Source: Bidens hawaiensis (lineage: Eukaryota; Streptophyta; Magnoliopsida; Asterales; Asteraceae). From it: 64,000 nucleotides of DNA. The position numbers were made by a program, and so were the translations under genes. This document shows positions 24,277 to 36,100 of the stretch, piece by piece (positions within the stretch are counted from its first letter, which is position 1; each line of letters begins with the position of its first letter). The stretch covers positions 1,488,001 to 1,552,000 of the forward strand of contig JAIQDT010000061.1 in the NCBI GenBank assembly GCA_021521415.1, written 5' to 3'. A model generated the notes under the pieces. The model saw only the letters and a program-made list of their open reading frames with translations. It made no database searches and was not told where the DNA came from.

Positions 24277-24704
24277 GGAAACCGAAGCGGAGTATGTGGC
24301 AGCCTCGAGTTGCCTGGCAGTGTAAGAAGCAGACGACGGTCTCAACTTCAACAGCCGAAGCGGAGTATGTGGAGGCCTCAAGTTGCTGCTCATAGGTTCT
24401 CTGGATCCAGCAACATTTGCGGGATTACGGTTTGAAGTTTCCTACAACTCTTATTTTTATTGACAATTCGGCCGCTATTTCTATCACCAAAAATCCGGTT
24501 CATCATTCAAAAACCAAACACATTGAAATCCGTTATCACTTTATTCGTGATTGCTTTGAAAAGAAATTATTTTCGATTGATAAAATTCACACGGATTTTC
24601 TAAAGGCTGACCTTTATACCGAAGCGTTTGATAAAACACGTTTTCAATATTTACTGGGTATAAATGGTTTAAAATGTTTTAAATATATACCAAAGCTTGG
24701 TTAA
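24277..24704 (+). pseudogene. Copia RNase H, rearranged
   Basis: RNase H tail of the polyprotein. The segments AEYV and FIDNSAAISITKNPVHHSKT with KHIEIRYHFIRDC are typical of Ty1/copia. A 32-bp stretch coding for the EAEYVAASSC region is present twice, at 24282-24313 and 24355-24386, so the domain has been scrambled by a local duplication. The frame is open from 24417 to the terminal TAA. Confidence 0.85.
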
Positions 24705-27021
24705 GTCATTTTTAGTTTTTAAGTTTTTAGTTCAATTTTTGTTGTTTTTAGGGGGAGAAAATATAAAGTCCAAAAATATTGTGTTTTCAGTTTGTACAGA
24801 GAAAAATAAAAACTCCAAAAACACTCAAATATTGAAAAATTCAAAAACATTGAAAAATGCTTCTCAAAATGAGTTTTGAAGCAAAAAGGGAAAATGATAG
24901 TACATTGCTCATTTGCTCCTAAGTCTAGTAAAAAGTAGGTAACAAAAGACTGTGTGCTTAATTGCATTGATGTATTGGTAGGTCTTTTGACAAACTAGAA
25001 TGGACTAGTAAGTGATATAAACATAAATTGCTAAATATTCAGGGAGATTAGTTCTATAAAAGGTCTTGATGAGGATGGCAGAAATGTAATAATCCGGTCA
25101 TACTCAAGCCTTCTAATCAATTTGAAAACAATTTTAACAAAGGGGTCTAGTTGGTGGTTAACGCTTCAACGATGTATGGTCTTGTGGCCTTAAATCCTGT
25201 ATTGATGAGATGCTTTAAGGCTCCCGATTCCATTGGGTCGTTATGCGGTTTTACATCTGGTATTCATTTCGATGAATATTAAAATGCTTGTAAAAGCGAA
25301 CCCGCGGTGTAACTGCTTAAGTCTCTAAACTTGATCGCAAAAAGTACTTCGTGTACAAAATGAATTACAGACTTGATCAAACCACGCTGTGAGTCATACA
25401 TTGTCCCCTTGCTCACGTCTTATTACCATTAAGAAACGGACCACAAGGGACACAATGTCTGTAAACCGACAGATGAAATCGTGCATACTCATCCATGGGA
25501 ACGGACCTTAGGGTATTGCCTGATAACGGGGGTATATCTTGTAGTGGGGATTACGGACTATGATTGCTTAAATATAATCATTTTTACAATCAAGTTGGTT
25601 CTAAGGTTTAAGTCAAGTTGGGGTGATTTGGAGAAAATCAAATTATGCTTGAATCAAGATTTGAACTAATTCTTTCTGTTATTTGTGCCTAATTGAACCA
25701 ATTAAGAAATATCACCGAAAGTTTTGAAAAATTTGTTCGAAGATTTAAGTGGACAAAAAATACCAATAATCTAATTAACACCGGTCATAATAAAAGCTGA
25801 AAATAAAACTGTGACGAACGGAAATTTTGGATAATATGATTCCCTGCTCAAACTCACAAAAATATGTACTGCTTTAATAGTTTAGTTTTACTTTTTTGTT
25901 TTTGTTTGTTATTTGAAAAATATTTCAAAACTCAAAAAGATTTTATTTCTAATTTATTTTCGATTTACCGAGCTTGCGAATAAATTCAAAAACAAAAAAA
26001 AAAGTTTGACACCCCAAAGGTTAAGTTAAAATAATGCTTAATGTAAATTTTCAACTTGTATCAGTTGAATTTTAACGTAAAAATCCATTTTAATTTATAT
26101 ATTACCAATCTTTGGTTGATCAAATATTTTAATGTAATGTCAATTGAATCATTAATGGGCTTAATTAGATTGTTAATGGACTTAATTGATTATTTATTTC
26201 ATTAATAACCCTAATTGGTTTTTAATATTATTTAAATCCTTAATGAGATCTTTATCTCATTCGTTAAGATCTTTGGTGATTCGTTAATTGGTTTAACGAA
26301 TATAAACCCATTCGTTATTTAAACATAACGAATGAGTTTCTCATTCGTTATAAAGACATTCGCTTCCGTTGTGCATAACGAACAGAAGACATTCGCTTAA
26401 ACATTTAACGAATGGAATAATTTTAATGTATCATTCGTTAAGATTTTAACGAATGACTCTTATATTCTTTATAAAGTTAACGAATAAGAGACTTAATGTA
26501 AAATTCGTTAAAGTTTGACGAATGGAAACCTTATTCGTTTAAATTTTGAACGAATCAGGCTTCTAATTTAACGAATGAAGCCATTCGTTAGTTCAAATTT
26601 GAACGAATGACCTCGGTATGCGTGAAATTATTGGGGTTTATAATCCCAATGTTAGACGAATGACTGTTAATTCGCCATTTCCTATTTCATCGCCAATTTA
26701 ACAAAACTCTTGCAAAAATTTTCCTTGATCTCATACCTACTTGTTTGCTTAATTGACTGACCTATTCATGTTCTACAGGAATAAACGATCTCAATCATCT
26801 TATATTCATAACATTTCATCGGTGAATTAGGGGTTAACTGAATGAATTGGTTAATTGTATTAACCGAACAGTTAACTTGTTTAAAAATTCATATATTGAT
26901 CGAAATTATCTCAGATGATCTTTGGTTAACGTTTTAAACCGATTACTGAACATGATTGACCAAGTTAATTATGAAATGTGATTAGAAATTAAGAGTTTCA
27001 TCGATGACCAATCGTCATCTT
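24705..27021 (+). other. Spacer between pol and ORF3 of the SIRE-like element
   Basis: 2.3 kb without a recognisable gene. A polypurine-like AGGGGGAGA lies at 24751-24759 just after pol. From about 26270 to 26665 it is packed with CATTCGTTA and TAACGAATG motifs in both orientations. Element B is inserted at 27021; the spacer resumes at 37270. Confidence 0.7.
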
Positions 27022-27691
27022 TGTTGGATCGGATTTTCTATTAGGAAGATTGGAATCTTCTCAACCTTCTCAGAAAACGGCTAAGTATGGACTTCGAGCA
27101 AGCTTAGACGATCGAGCATGGTTTTACTACTTCGAGTAAGGTCTTCAGAGCCTTAGATGGTTAATTCTTCTAAGTGTTACAGCTTCGAGCAAGCTATACT
27201 TCGACGAGCAAGAGTATTCTTCTATCGAGCATGGATTGCCAATCAAGATTGTTACCTTGCTCGAGGACTTAACACTTGTATTTATTTTGTCTTTCATTAT
27301 GTAATGATTAGGAACTTCTAAAAGGAATGTCAAGGTCTATAAATAGGGTCCTAGGTTTCCATTTAGGGCACGCGTAACGACGCACACAATACGAGAAACA
27401 TTCCAAAAGAATATTCTATTTATTTCCTCGTACAGCCGCCGCCGTCATACACGAAACCTTAGACATTCCTTTCACTGTTTTATTAAATGATATATTGAAT
27501 ACAGTGAATCTTTGTCTTTAATTGTGTTCTTATTGATTATTCATTATCGTTTCGTGTTCGCTATATCACACCTTCATTCCCACTTATTGGATATCCTGAT
27601 TCCGCCGGGATATTCAATAGGACTTTGGGTTACAGAGTCGTTGTGTTCTTGTCAACCTTTCTAAGGTTTCACCCGACTCACAGTCCTGACA
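27022..27691 (+). repeat. 5' LTR of element B
   Basis: 670 bp from TGTTGGATCGG to CAGTCCTGACA. Compared with the 3' LTR it lacks an internal stretch of about 370 bp after GAGCATGGATTGCCAATC. It contains a TATA box (TATAAATA near 27338) and many CGAGCA/TGCTCG words. The ATCTT target duplication lies directly before it. Confidence 0.85.
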
Positions 27692-28175
27692 AGTGGGAGA
27701 CAGCTGTTCATTTGGCTGTATGCTCGAGCAAGGGAGGTACATTAAATTTGAATTAAATGACAACTGTCGTGCACTAGACGACAATAGGAGGTACTGTACC
27801 ACCCAAACGTTTGGTATAAAAGGGGGACTTAGAAACTTTTTCACATATTTCCTCTTTCTCTTAAACCTAGAGGCAAACCCCTCTTGCTCGTGCTTTTCCC
27901 TGCTTACTCGAATACTCCTTTACTTGCTAAATTATACTTCGAATACAGCCATTAGCTCTGGTTCGACTTCACTAAGGCATCGTTATACGATAATCGTCAC
28001 ACCGATTTCGAAATTAGGGTTTCTAATTGACTTACAGACTAGTTGTTTACTTGTTTTTGTAGGTACGCATATTACTACGGAACAGGTTATTGAAGAAGCT
28101 ATTATCATCTAACTATCCTTGAATGTTAGTTCTGCAACTTTGTGTACTGACATATTTTCTTATTTTGCAGAACTG
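27692..28175 (+). promoter_or_regulatory. Leader of element B with 3' splice-site-like signal
   Basis: 484 bp between LTR and ORF. The sequence at the primer position (AGTGGGAGACAGCTG) does not match the tRNA-iMet site. The leader ends with TTTTCTTATTTTGCAG (28155-28170), a strong consensus plant 3' splice site, five bases before the ATG of the ORF. Another TTTTTGTAGGT lies near 28055-28065. Confidence 0.5.
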
Positions 28176-31100
28176 ATGGCCTTAAAATTCGAGAAGAGGC
28201 ACAATATTTGCGCTCAGTTGGAGCTTGACGACGACAACAGAGAATTGGAGCTAATGATCGCTTTTCTAAGGAACTCCAACCTGCGAGTAGCTCTTACCGA
28301 AAGCCCCACAATTTAAAGGAACCATATCTCGGATTTTTGGAGGTCCGCTACTTATGTCAATGACGTTAACGGGAAGAGGATTGAGGCCTCTATCCTAAAT
28401 CATGATATTGAGATTACAGAAGCCTCAATAAGAACTGAATTGGACTTGAATGACAATTTTGATGCTCAACCATCTTACTTAGTCCCAAGATTATTAAGAG
28501 TCTTTCAAGAGACTATGGGTTACCAAGGAGGTGTGAAGGAGGGACAGTTCCAAAAGGGAAGCTTTCCACTGATATACCGTTTCCTGATCCATCATATCAT
28601 CTAGTCCTTATCTCCAAGGAGAGGGACTTGGACACTACTGAGCAGAGAGCTTGGGACTCTCATTGTGGCGATCTTATACCAACAGCCTTTCAATATATCA
28701 AGATTCATTTTTAAAGGATTGGTGTCACATGCAGAGAAGGAAGTAAATCAAAGGTTCCTTATGTAACCAAGATTCCTACAGATTTTAATAAATAGATCAT
28801 TACCGGATCGTCAAAGGTCAGGAGAGATTTTGAGATTACAAGATCCTAACATCTACAAGCGAATGAAAGATGCAAAGAGCAAGTTCGAAGATAATGATGA
28901 TTGGGATGTTCTCCCATGGCTGCTCGTGCCAGCTCTAGGTGCTATTGATGTGTCTAGAACCCCTGGAAACAGTGATGATGAAGAGGATGTTGATGGTGCA
29001 GATGATGATAGTGATCAGAATGATGAAGGGGACAATGGTCCAGATGGTGATAATGCCATGGTTGTGGGTATTAATGATGATACACAAGAAGTTGTTGTGG
29101 GTGATGTGCCTGTGATTGAACATTCTACTCATGAAGGAGATGATGCAGAGTTGGTAGTAAATGAAGAAACTGATGAACCGGTTGAGGGTCAGAGCAACAA
29201 AGCTACTGAGCCTATGGACGATGATGTGTTTGTAGCAAATGTTATATCAAATGTTGCTGATACAATTACTAAGATTACTCCACCAGATTCACCATCTCCT
29301 GAGATATACAATGATGACACAGACTCTATTGAAGTTCATGATGCCAATGACAACGCCTCTTCCTCACCTGTTACCACTGAACCAGCCTTATCTGATACTA
29401 AACCAATTCATGACACACATGTCCCTTCCCCACTAACATCACCATTCACTGTACCTATCACTACCTCAACACCTGTTTCCCAACCAGCCCAACCTGTACA
29501 AGATACACATATTCCAACCCCACCATCCTCCCTAGTACAAGACCAACCTGCTACTACCATAGCTCAACCAACTCAATCCACTCCTACAGACCCTGAACCA
29601 TACAAATTACCATCTCCAGAAACATGTGAGTTAGAACCCTTTTCTGAACCTGCCCCAAAGCCAACTCAAGAAACCCCACCTTCGAGCCCAAATCTCTATG
29701 AAATTGTTGTTGAAAATGCTAACCTTGAATTTGAGAATATAATGTTAAGAGAAAAGAATGCAGTCCTAGAAACACGAAACAGGGCATTGGAGGCTGCACT
29801 GAATGAAGCTTTATTGAAGATTCGAACCCTAGAGGGGCACTCTGAGGTTGAGAAGACCTCAGATGCACCAAAACAAAGGGAGAAACATGAAAATGCAGAG
29901 GGCCTGAAAATAATTGAAGAGTTGTATGCTAGTACTGATGAAGAGGCTGCAGAAGTTGGAACATCAAATGCATTAAACATGTTAAATCAAGAATATGAAG
30001 ATGTAGATTCTGGTGATGGGGGGAGGTAGGAGAGAAAGAGGCAGAGGTGGAAGAAGAGACCCCTGAGAAAATAGCCCAACGACAAATCAAAGGCAAAGGG
30101 GTGGCTCTATCTGAAAAAGACCTTCAACCTATTCCAACCCATAAAGATAAATCTGGTGATGAGATCCTAGAAAAGGATAAGGTGATTGATCCTGATATTG
30201 CAGAGGTGGAATCCGTCAAAACAGCTATTAGGCTGATGAATGAAGAACTGGACTCATTAAATCAAGAAGATGATGAGGAAATTCCACAAGATGTGCTTGA
30301 AGCACTGATCAGAATGAAGGAGGAGGAAGAGGAGGATGAGAGAATGAGAAAAGAGGCGGATGATGCTTTCAGGGCAGCTTTGGAGTCATTGAAAGAAACA
30401 CAAACCAATGAACTAACTCCAAATGATCAAAATGTTGATAATTAGGAGCCAACACAAACTGAACCAGTATTGTCTGAACTTGAAGAAACTACCCTAAATG
30501 AGCCAGAATTAACTGAGCATGTACAAACTGAGCCAGTGGTGACTGAGACTGAGAAACCGAACAAGAGCCCACACAATCTCAGCCAATCATATATGAACCA
30601 GTGATAACTGAAATTGAGGATGAAGAATCTGAACCCAAAACACCCAAGGAACAAGAGCTCGGACTAGGTACAGTTAATCAAGAAGAGGATGAAACTATTG
30701 AAATGTCTGCCAGCACAATGGTGAAACTGGTTATAATGAAGGACCTGATAGACATTCTGAACAAGCCAGAAGCCGCATCATCTTGAGATAGTAATGGCTG
30801 CAAGAAAGGCACATTTTATTGACATGAACAAAGAAAGAGAACCAGTGGTTGAAGGACCAATTGAAACCACTGAACCTGTTATTAATGAAGTTGCTGAAGA
30901 GAAAGATGGTATTCCGGTGAAGGAACTAGTAGTTGAAGAGATAAACGTTGATGTGCCAGCAATTGAAACTGCTGAGCCTACATTCACAAAAGATATCATT
31001 GATGAAGAACCCAAGACTGATGAACCTATTGTTGAAGAAATGGTTGATAAAGAACCAGAAATTGAAGTGACACAACCTACCTCACATATCCCATCCGAAC

Positions 31101-32937
31101 CATCTGAATCTTCTGAACCAACTGAACTAGAACCTGAAGTGAGAGAATCACTGAAATGAAAACATAAAGCTAAACTTGAAACACCAAAATCCAAAAGACA
31201 AAAATCGGTGAAAGTGATGGTGTACAAGAGAAGACTTGCTAAACTAGAAGAAAGAAAAAGGGCTCAACCCGTGAGTGTTGAAGAGCCAATGATTGGAGCA
31301 CTTCATAACCTTGATGAAACAATTGATCTAGATGATGAAGATGAAGGAGACTTGAAGGATGAAAATGAAGATAGAGACTATCTAATAAGTCTGGAGTATG
31401 ACTTGAGATAACTTCAGAGGCTATCGAAAGAAGAAATAGCTAGAGAGGCAAATGGCTGGAGAGAAAGGAAATCAAAAAGAGAATTTTTAATAAAGGCTAG
31501 TCACAAGCCTGCATTCCTAAACTTACTACTTTGATACTATTGACAAATTATATAAAAGAGCTCTTGTGGATGATATTGCAAAGTTTGTCGAAGAGACACA
31601 AAAGAAAGAGAACAGATAATGATGCTGAGTATGAGTCTCTGAAGACTAAACACAAGGATATTCAATTTCTGCAAGTCCATGGTTTTGAATACAACTCTCT
31701 GATCAAGCTTTCTCTGGATGAATTAAGAATAAAAGTGCAAGATGTAAAAGACTCTCATAAAGTAAGAAGATCTCTGCTGATGTTGAAAAAGAGAAAAGGC
31801 TGAAAGAGCATAAGGAGAAAGAGAGGATGGAGAATGAAAAGAAGAAAGCTGAGGCTAAAGAATGGTTCCAAGATCTTCTGAGAGTTCAAACTTTAAAGGA
31901 AATAGTGATGGGTAAAGGTATGACAGAAAAACAGTTCAACAACATGCCTCACGAACAACTCTTAGAAATATACAATCGAGAGCAAAGGTTATAATGGAAA
32001 CGTAGAGAAGATTAGAAGAAGAGAAGAGAAAGATGGAGGAATTAGTTAGAGCTAAGATGCTAAGTGCTCTACACAAGAAAGGTGTGAGTATGGGAAGACT
32101 GATAGTTCAAACTGATGAGACAATTAAAAGATAGTATGAAGAGGAGGGGCTTGATAAGACAAAGAAAACTCAACAAGGAAGCACTAGCCGAACACCCTTA
32201 AGGTCTGTGATTGTGAGGCCTAAGCAACCAAGGAATTTAAATCTGCCTACACATCTCTTCTATGATAAAAAGATCCCAGACCTTAAGGGAAAGAAAAAAC
32301 ACTAATCATCTTTAGAGATGATTTGAGAAACTTTTCAAAAGAACAGCTGAAGAGAATGGCCGAACTAGACTTATATGATAATCAAGATCGAAGACAACTG
32401 GCCGGACAACAAAGGAATGTCCTCTCAAAATTCATTAAGGAACAAGCAGAGAGAGGGTTTCCATTCCTAAGTCAAAAATAAAGAATAATACACAGTCAGG
32501 CTGAGAAAGAGAGAAGGCGCAAAAGGATCAATGAAGTTCACACTCTTGAAGTATCTCTCTTTGACACCAGCAAAAAGAGGACCCAAGCAAGCAGCTCACA
32601 TGGAAAAAGAAAGACTTTAAAGGAGTGCTTGGCTATGAGGTAGGAGATGAGAGAACCAAATTCAGTTGTGCAGCATAATGGAAGAATCACTTTCATCACT
32701 TATAACCAACACAACGACTTAATCTCTTTAAGGAATGAATCGTGTATAACCATAGCTGTGATCAAGCATGATGGGGATCTTAAATTCATGCATCCTCAAG
32801 ATCTCCAAGACATAGTAGATCATTAGTTTCCAATTGACTCCTCTGACGCTGTGGAGCTTGATATGATTAAATAAAAAGCAGCTCTTGTCAAACTGAAGAA
32901 AGAAAAATCTAACACAAGGAGCCGGAGAAGGAGATAG
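28176..32937 (+). pseudogene. ORF3-type protein of element B (broken, about 1,590 codons)
   Basis: One frame runs from ATG 28176 to 30029 with only three stops (28314, 28602, 28764). The N-terminal ~220 residues (FEKRHNICAQLE, SDFW, IYRFLIHHII, PFNISRFIFKGL, PRFLQILI) match the ORF3 N-terminal domain of the enclosing SIRE-like element. I recall similar proteins encoded by Asteraceae copia elements. An acidic, Pro/Thr-rich section follows (28960-29690), then coiled-coil, Glu/Lys-rich sections (29700-32000, several frameshifts). The C-terminal region includes FITYNQHNDLISLRN and ends at TAG 32935-32937. No membrane segment, protease or polymerase motif is seen. Function unknown. Confidence 0.7.
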
Positions 32938-33154
32938 CAGAAAAGACATTTAATGATGATTATTTGATTTCTGCTTATCTTTGTAATTTTGTTTAAGTTG
33001 TATTTTGATGTAAAAATTTTAATGTGTAATGCCCAAGAGGCAGAATTCCTATTTATGTAATGAAATGACAGGTTCTTGAATGATATATCTTTGATGTCTG
33101 ATACATGTGTAACTCTATGCAGGTATGTTTTGGTGCATCTAAGCTTGTTCTAAT

Positions 33155-33165
33155 CTAGGGGAGAT
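33155..33165 (+). promoter_or_regulatory. Polypurine tract of element B
   Basis: CTAGGGGAGAT lies directly before the TGTTGGGTCGG start of the 3' LTR. Confidence 0.75.
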
Positions 33166-36100
33166 TGTTGGGTCGGATTTTCTATAAGGAAGATTGGAAT
33201 TTTCTCAACCTCCTCAGAAAACGGCTAAGTATGGACTTCGAGCAAGCCTAGACGATCGAGCATGATTTTACTACTTCGAGCAAGGTCTTCAGAGCCTTAA
33301 ATGGTTAGTTCTTCTACGTGTTAAAGCTTCGAGCAAGCTAGACTTCGATGAGCAAAAGTATTCTTCTATCGAGCATGGATTGTCAATCGAGCAAACAGCT
33401 TGATCATACAAGTTTTAACCAAGTGTTACGAGCACAGGATGGTCGAGCACATGGGGACGAGCATGGATGCAATAAGAAGATGTCATGTGATCAAAGCAAG
33501 GACTTCGAGCACTGTTCAGTTCCCCGAGCAAGATTTACATCCAAGCATGCAAAAGATTGCTCAACAAGTCTAAGAACAAGACTAAAGACATCAAGAAGAA
33601 TGAGCTTGCTCGATGGACTAGTTCGAGCAAAGCAAGGACTGGTCAAGAAGAATGAAGCCTGCTGGAAGAGAATATGTCACACCCCGACTAGCACAATGCG
33701 GAAGCGTAAAACGGGAATGTAACAGACACCTCTGGTATCAACACATTGTTTATAAAGAAACATTACAAACTAATTTACAATATATTACAACTCATTGTTC
33801 TATTATTGTTTACAGTCTATGCGATACAAACAGAACTGGTTCATTAACTATATGTTCTTAATACTAACACCCTTGCCTCTATTCACATAGCATCAACCAC
33901 ACACTTCAGGCAAGTAACAGATCACCAAATTACTCCGATTTAGGTACACCTGAAAAGCAGTTTAAAACGGGTCAACTACTAGAGTTGGTGAGTTTCACGA
34001 GTTTCAAGAAATCAGTAATGAGTATTCACTAGTCAACACTTGTAATCATGAAATAAGTATGTATGTATGTATGTAAATGATGTATGTGATGTAATTATGC
34101 TAAGCTATAGTGAAGCCTGGACTGTTCGTGCTGCGTGCCTCCATTTCCCACGCTCAATCAACCACTGTGGCCCCTTTCCGCCCACAACATGCCCGGTAGC
34201 TATGTCTAACACTACATAGCTGGTTCGTAAAAATAATATGGACATGTGCAAACGGGATAATGTCTCAGCAACCATGTTGGCCCCGCCTGGGTTTGTCAAA
34301 CCAATAGTACTATTCACAAGCCACCGGCTCGAAGTTAATCACTGTGTTAGTGGGGACTTTCATGTGTTAGCACTTAGATAATTCACATCAGTACATGTTT
34401 CAGGTATGTATATGTAATTAAACATGCTTTTCACCCCAAAAGTTCGTAAAACAGTTTAAAAGTGGGGTCATGAAACTCACGGTTTAGTAGATATTCGGTA
34501 TTGTATCAGCTCGTGGTTTGTTCGGTCCGCTATCAGTAGTTCCTATAATCAATATTACAATAATATTAATATTTTAATATTATTATAATCTCAATACTAA
34601 GCTGGGTTGTATAACTAATCTGGGTGTAGCTGGAACGCCCAAAAAGTGGCAATAGGCTTAGGTTGTGATGTTGTTCAATGTCTAATACATAGAACTGAAC
34701 TTGGCTCAGATTCCCGTTTTCCCAGCTGGGTCAAGTTGTTCGTTTAGGCGTTCAGAAAACAGTTATGGGAAAATAAGCTTGAGTAAATGTATTGGTTAAT
34801 AAAATGATTAAGTTATAAAGAAGGATCACCTATTAGGGTCCCGGATTAGCCACGGGGCCCGTTTCCGTTTATTCAGTTTGTTTTAAGAAGAAACGCGCAC
34901 AATCCACCCGGATTGTCCAGGTTTCTCATAGAAAAGTTCATTTTTACTTAATTAATCCAAAAATATGATTTTTGATCACTCTTGGTGCTTTGATATTCCC
35001 GCAGATTCACTAGTCGCGAACTTGCCGGTTTTTATAAAAAACTGAATTTGTTTAATATTCAGATTAGCATAATTAATTAACCGTTAATCATTAAATTATG
35101 AAAATTTAACCACTTATCAATTAAAATATGTAGATTTTTATAAAAATATTTCTGGAATTTATTTACTGATTTATTAATTTATAAAAATTCATTTTATCAG
35201 CTATATTTCGTCTGAAAATCGTCCGTTTACCCCAACAGTTTCCAAAAATTCCACAAAAATTCCTGAATAGTCAAATCATGTCCCAAAACAACATGTATCA
35301 ATTCCAGAATGTAAAAAGCTCGTGCAATATTCTTTTCGGCCCAATTTCGGCTGTAAAAATTCACACGAACGCAAATAAACAAAACACCTTTAAACTTCTC
35401 CAAATAATCCCAAAATTCCATATATGTGATCAAAATACATCAAATCTGAGTTCCCAGAAAAATTTCATAATTTATGAAGTATTTTAGCTATTTTTCCTAA
35501 ATAAACGTCCCAATTAGGTAATAAATTCGCCAAATATTCTCGGATGGTCGAAAAATTACCAAATTTGAACAGTGACTTATTGACATGGTCCCTGATGTCC
35601 CTGAAATATTTCAATTCCTAAAAATATGCACATCACAACCTTAACCTAAGTAGCCCGTAAGCGAGTGTTTCGGCATTACCTTAGCGGGTTTGGCTCGTTT
35701 CCGACCTTTTAATCAAGTTTTCAGGTTCTTGTGCTTCTAAGCAAGCTAGGTGAAAGTCCTATATCACAAACCAAGCAATATTTCATCAACATAACAGCCC
35801 TTAAGTTAGGGTTTCGGCTAGTGCACAAAAACGAACTTTTGAACCGTAAAAACGTCGTTTCAATCCTTTAATCCGTGTTTATGGCCAAAAAAAAACTATC
35901 AAAACAGGTTCCTTACCATGTGTATGATCAAAACATGTTTATGGACCATTTTTAGGATTTTTACACGGTTAGGAATGATTTTTAGTAACCAAGACACGTT
36001 TTATGGTATTAAACAAGTTTAAACAAGTAAAAAGCTACTTATTTAAGCTCCTTACCTTAGGTTTCTTGCAGTTTTTGGCTGGAGAAGAAGTTGTGTCCAG

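Noticed and set aside
28830..30445. Acidic frames as a host gene
   Set aside because: The upstream in-phase sequence is homologous to a retrotransposon ORF3, and flanking LTRs with target duplication place it inside element B.
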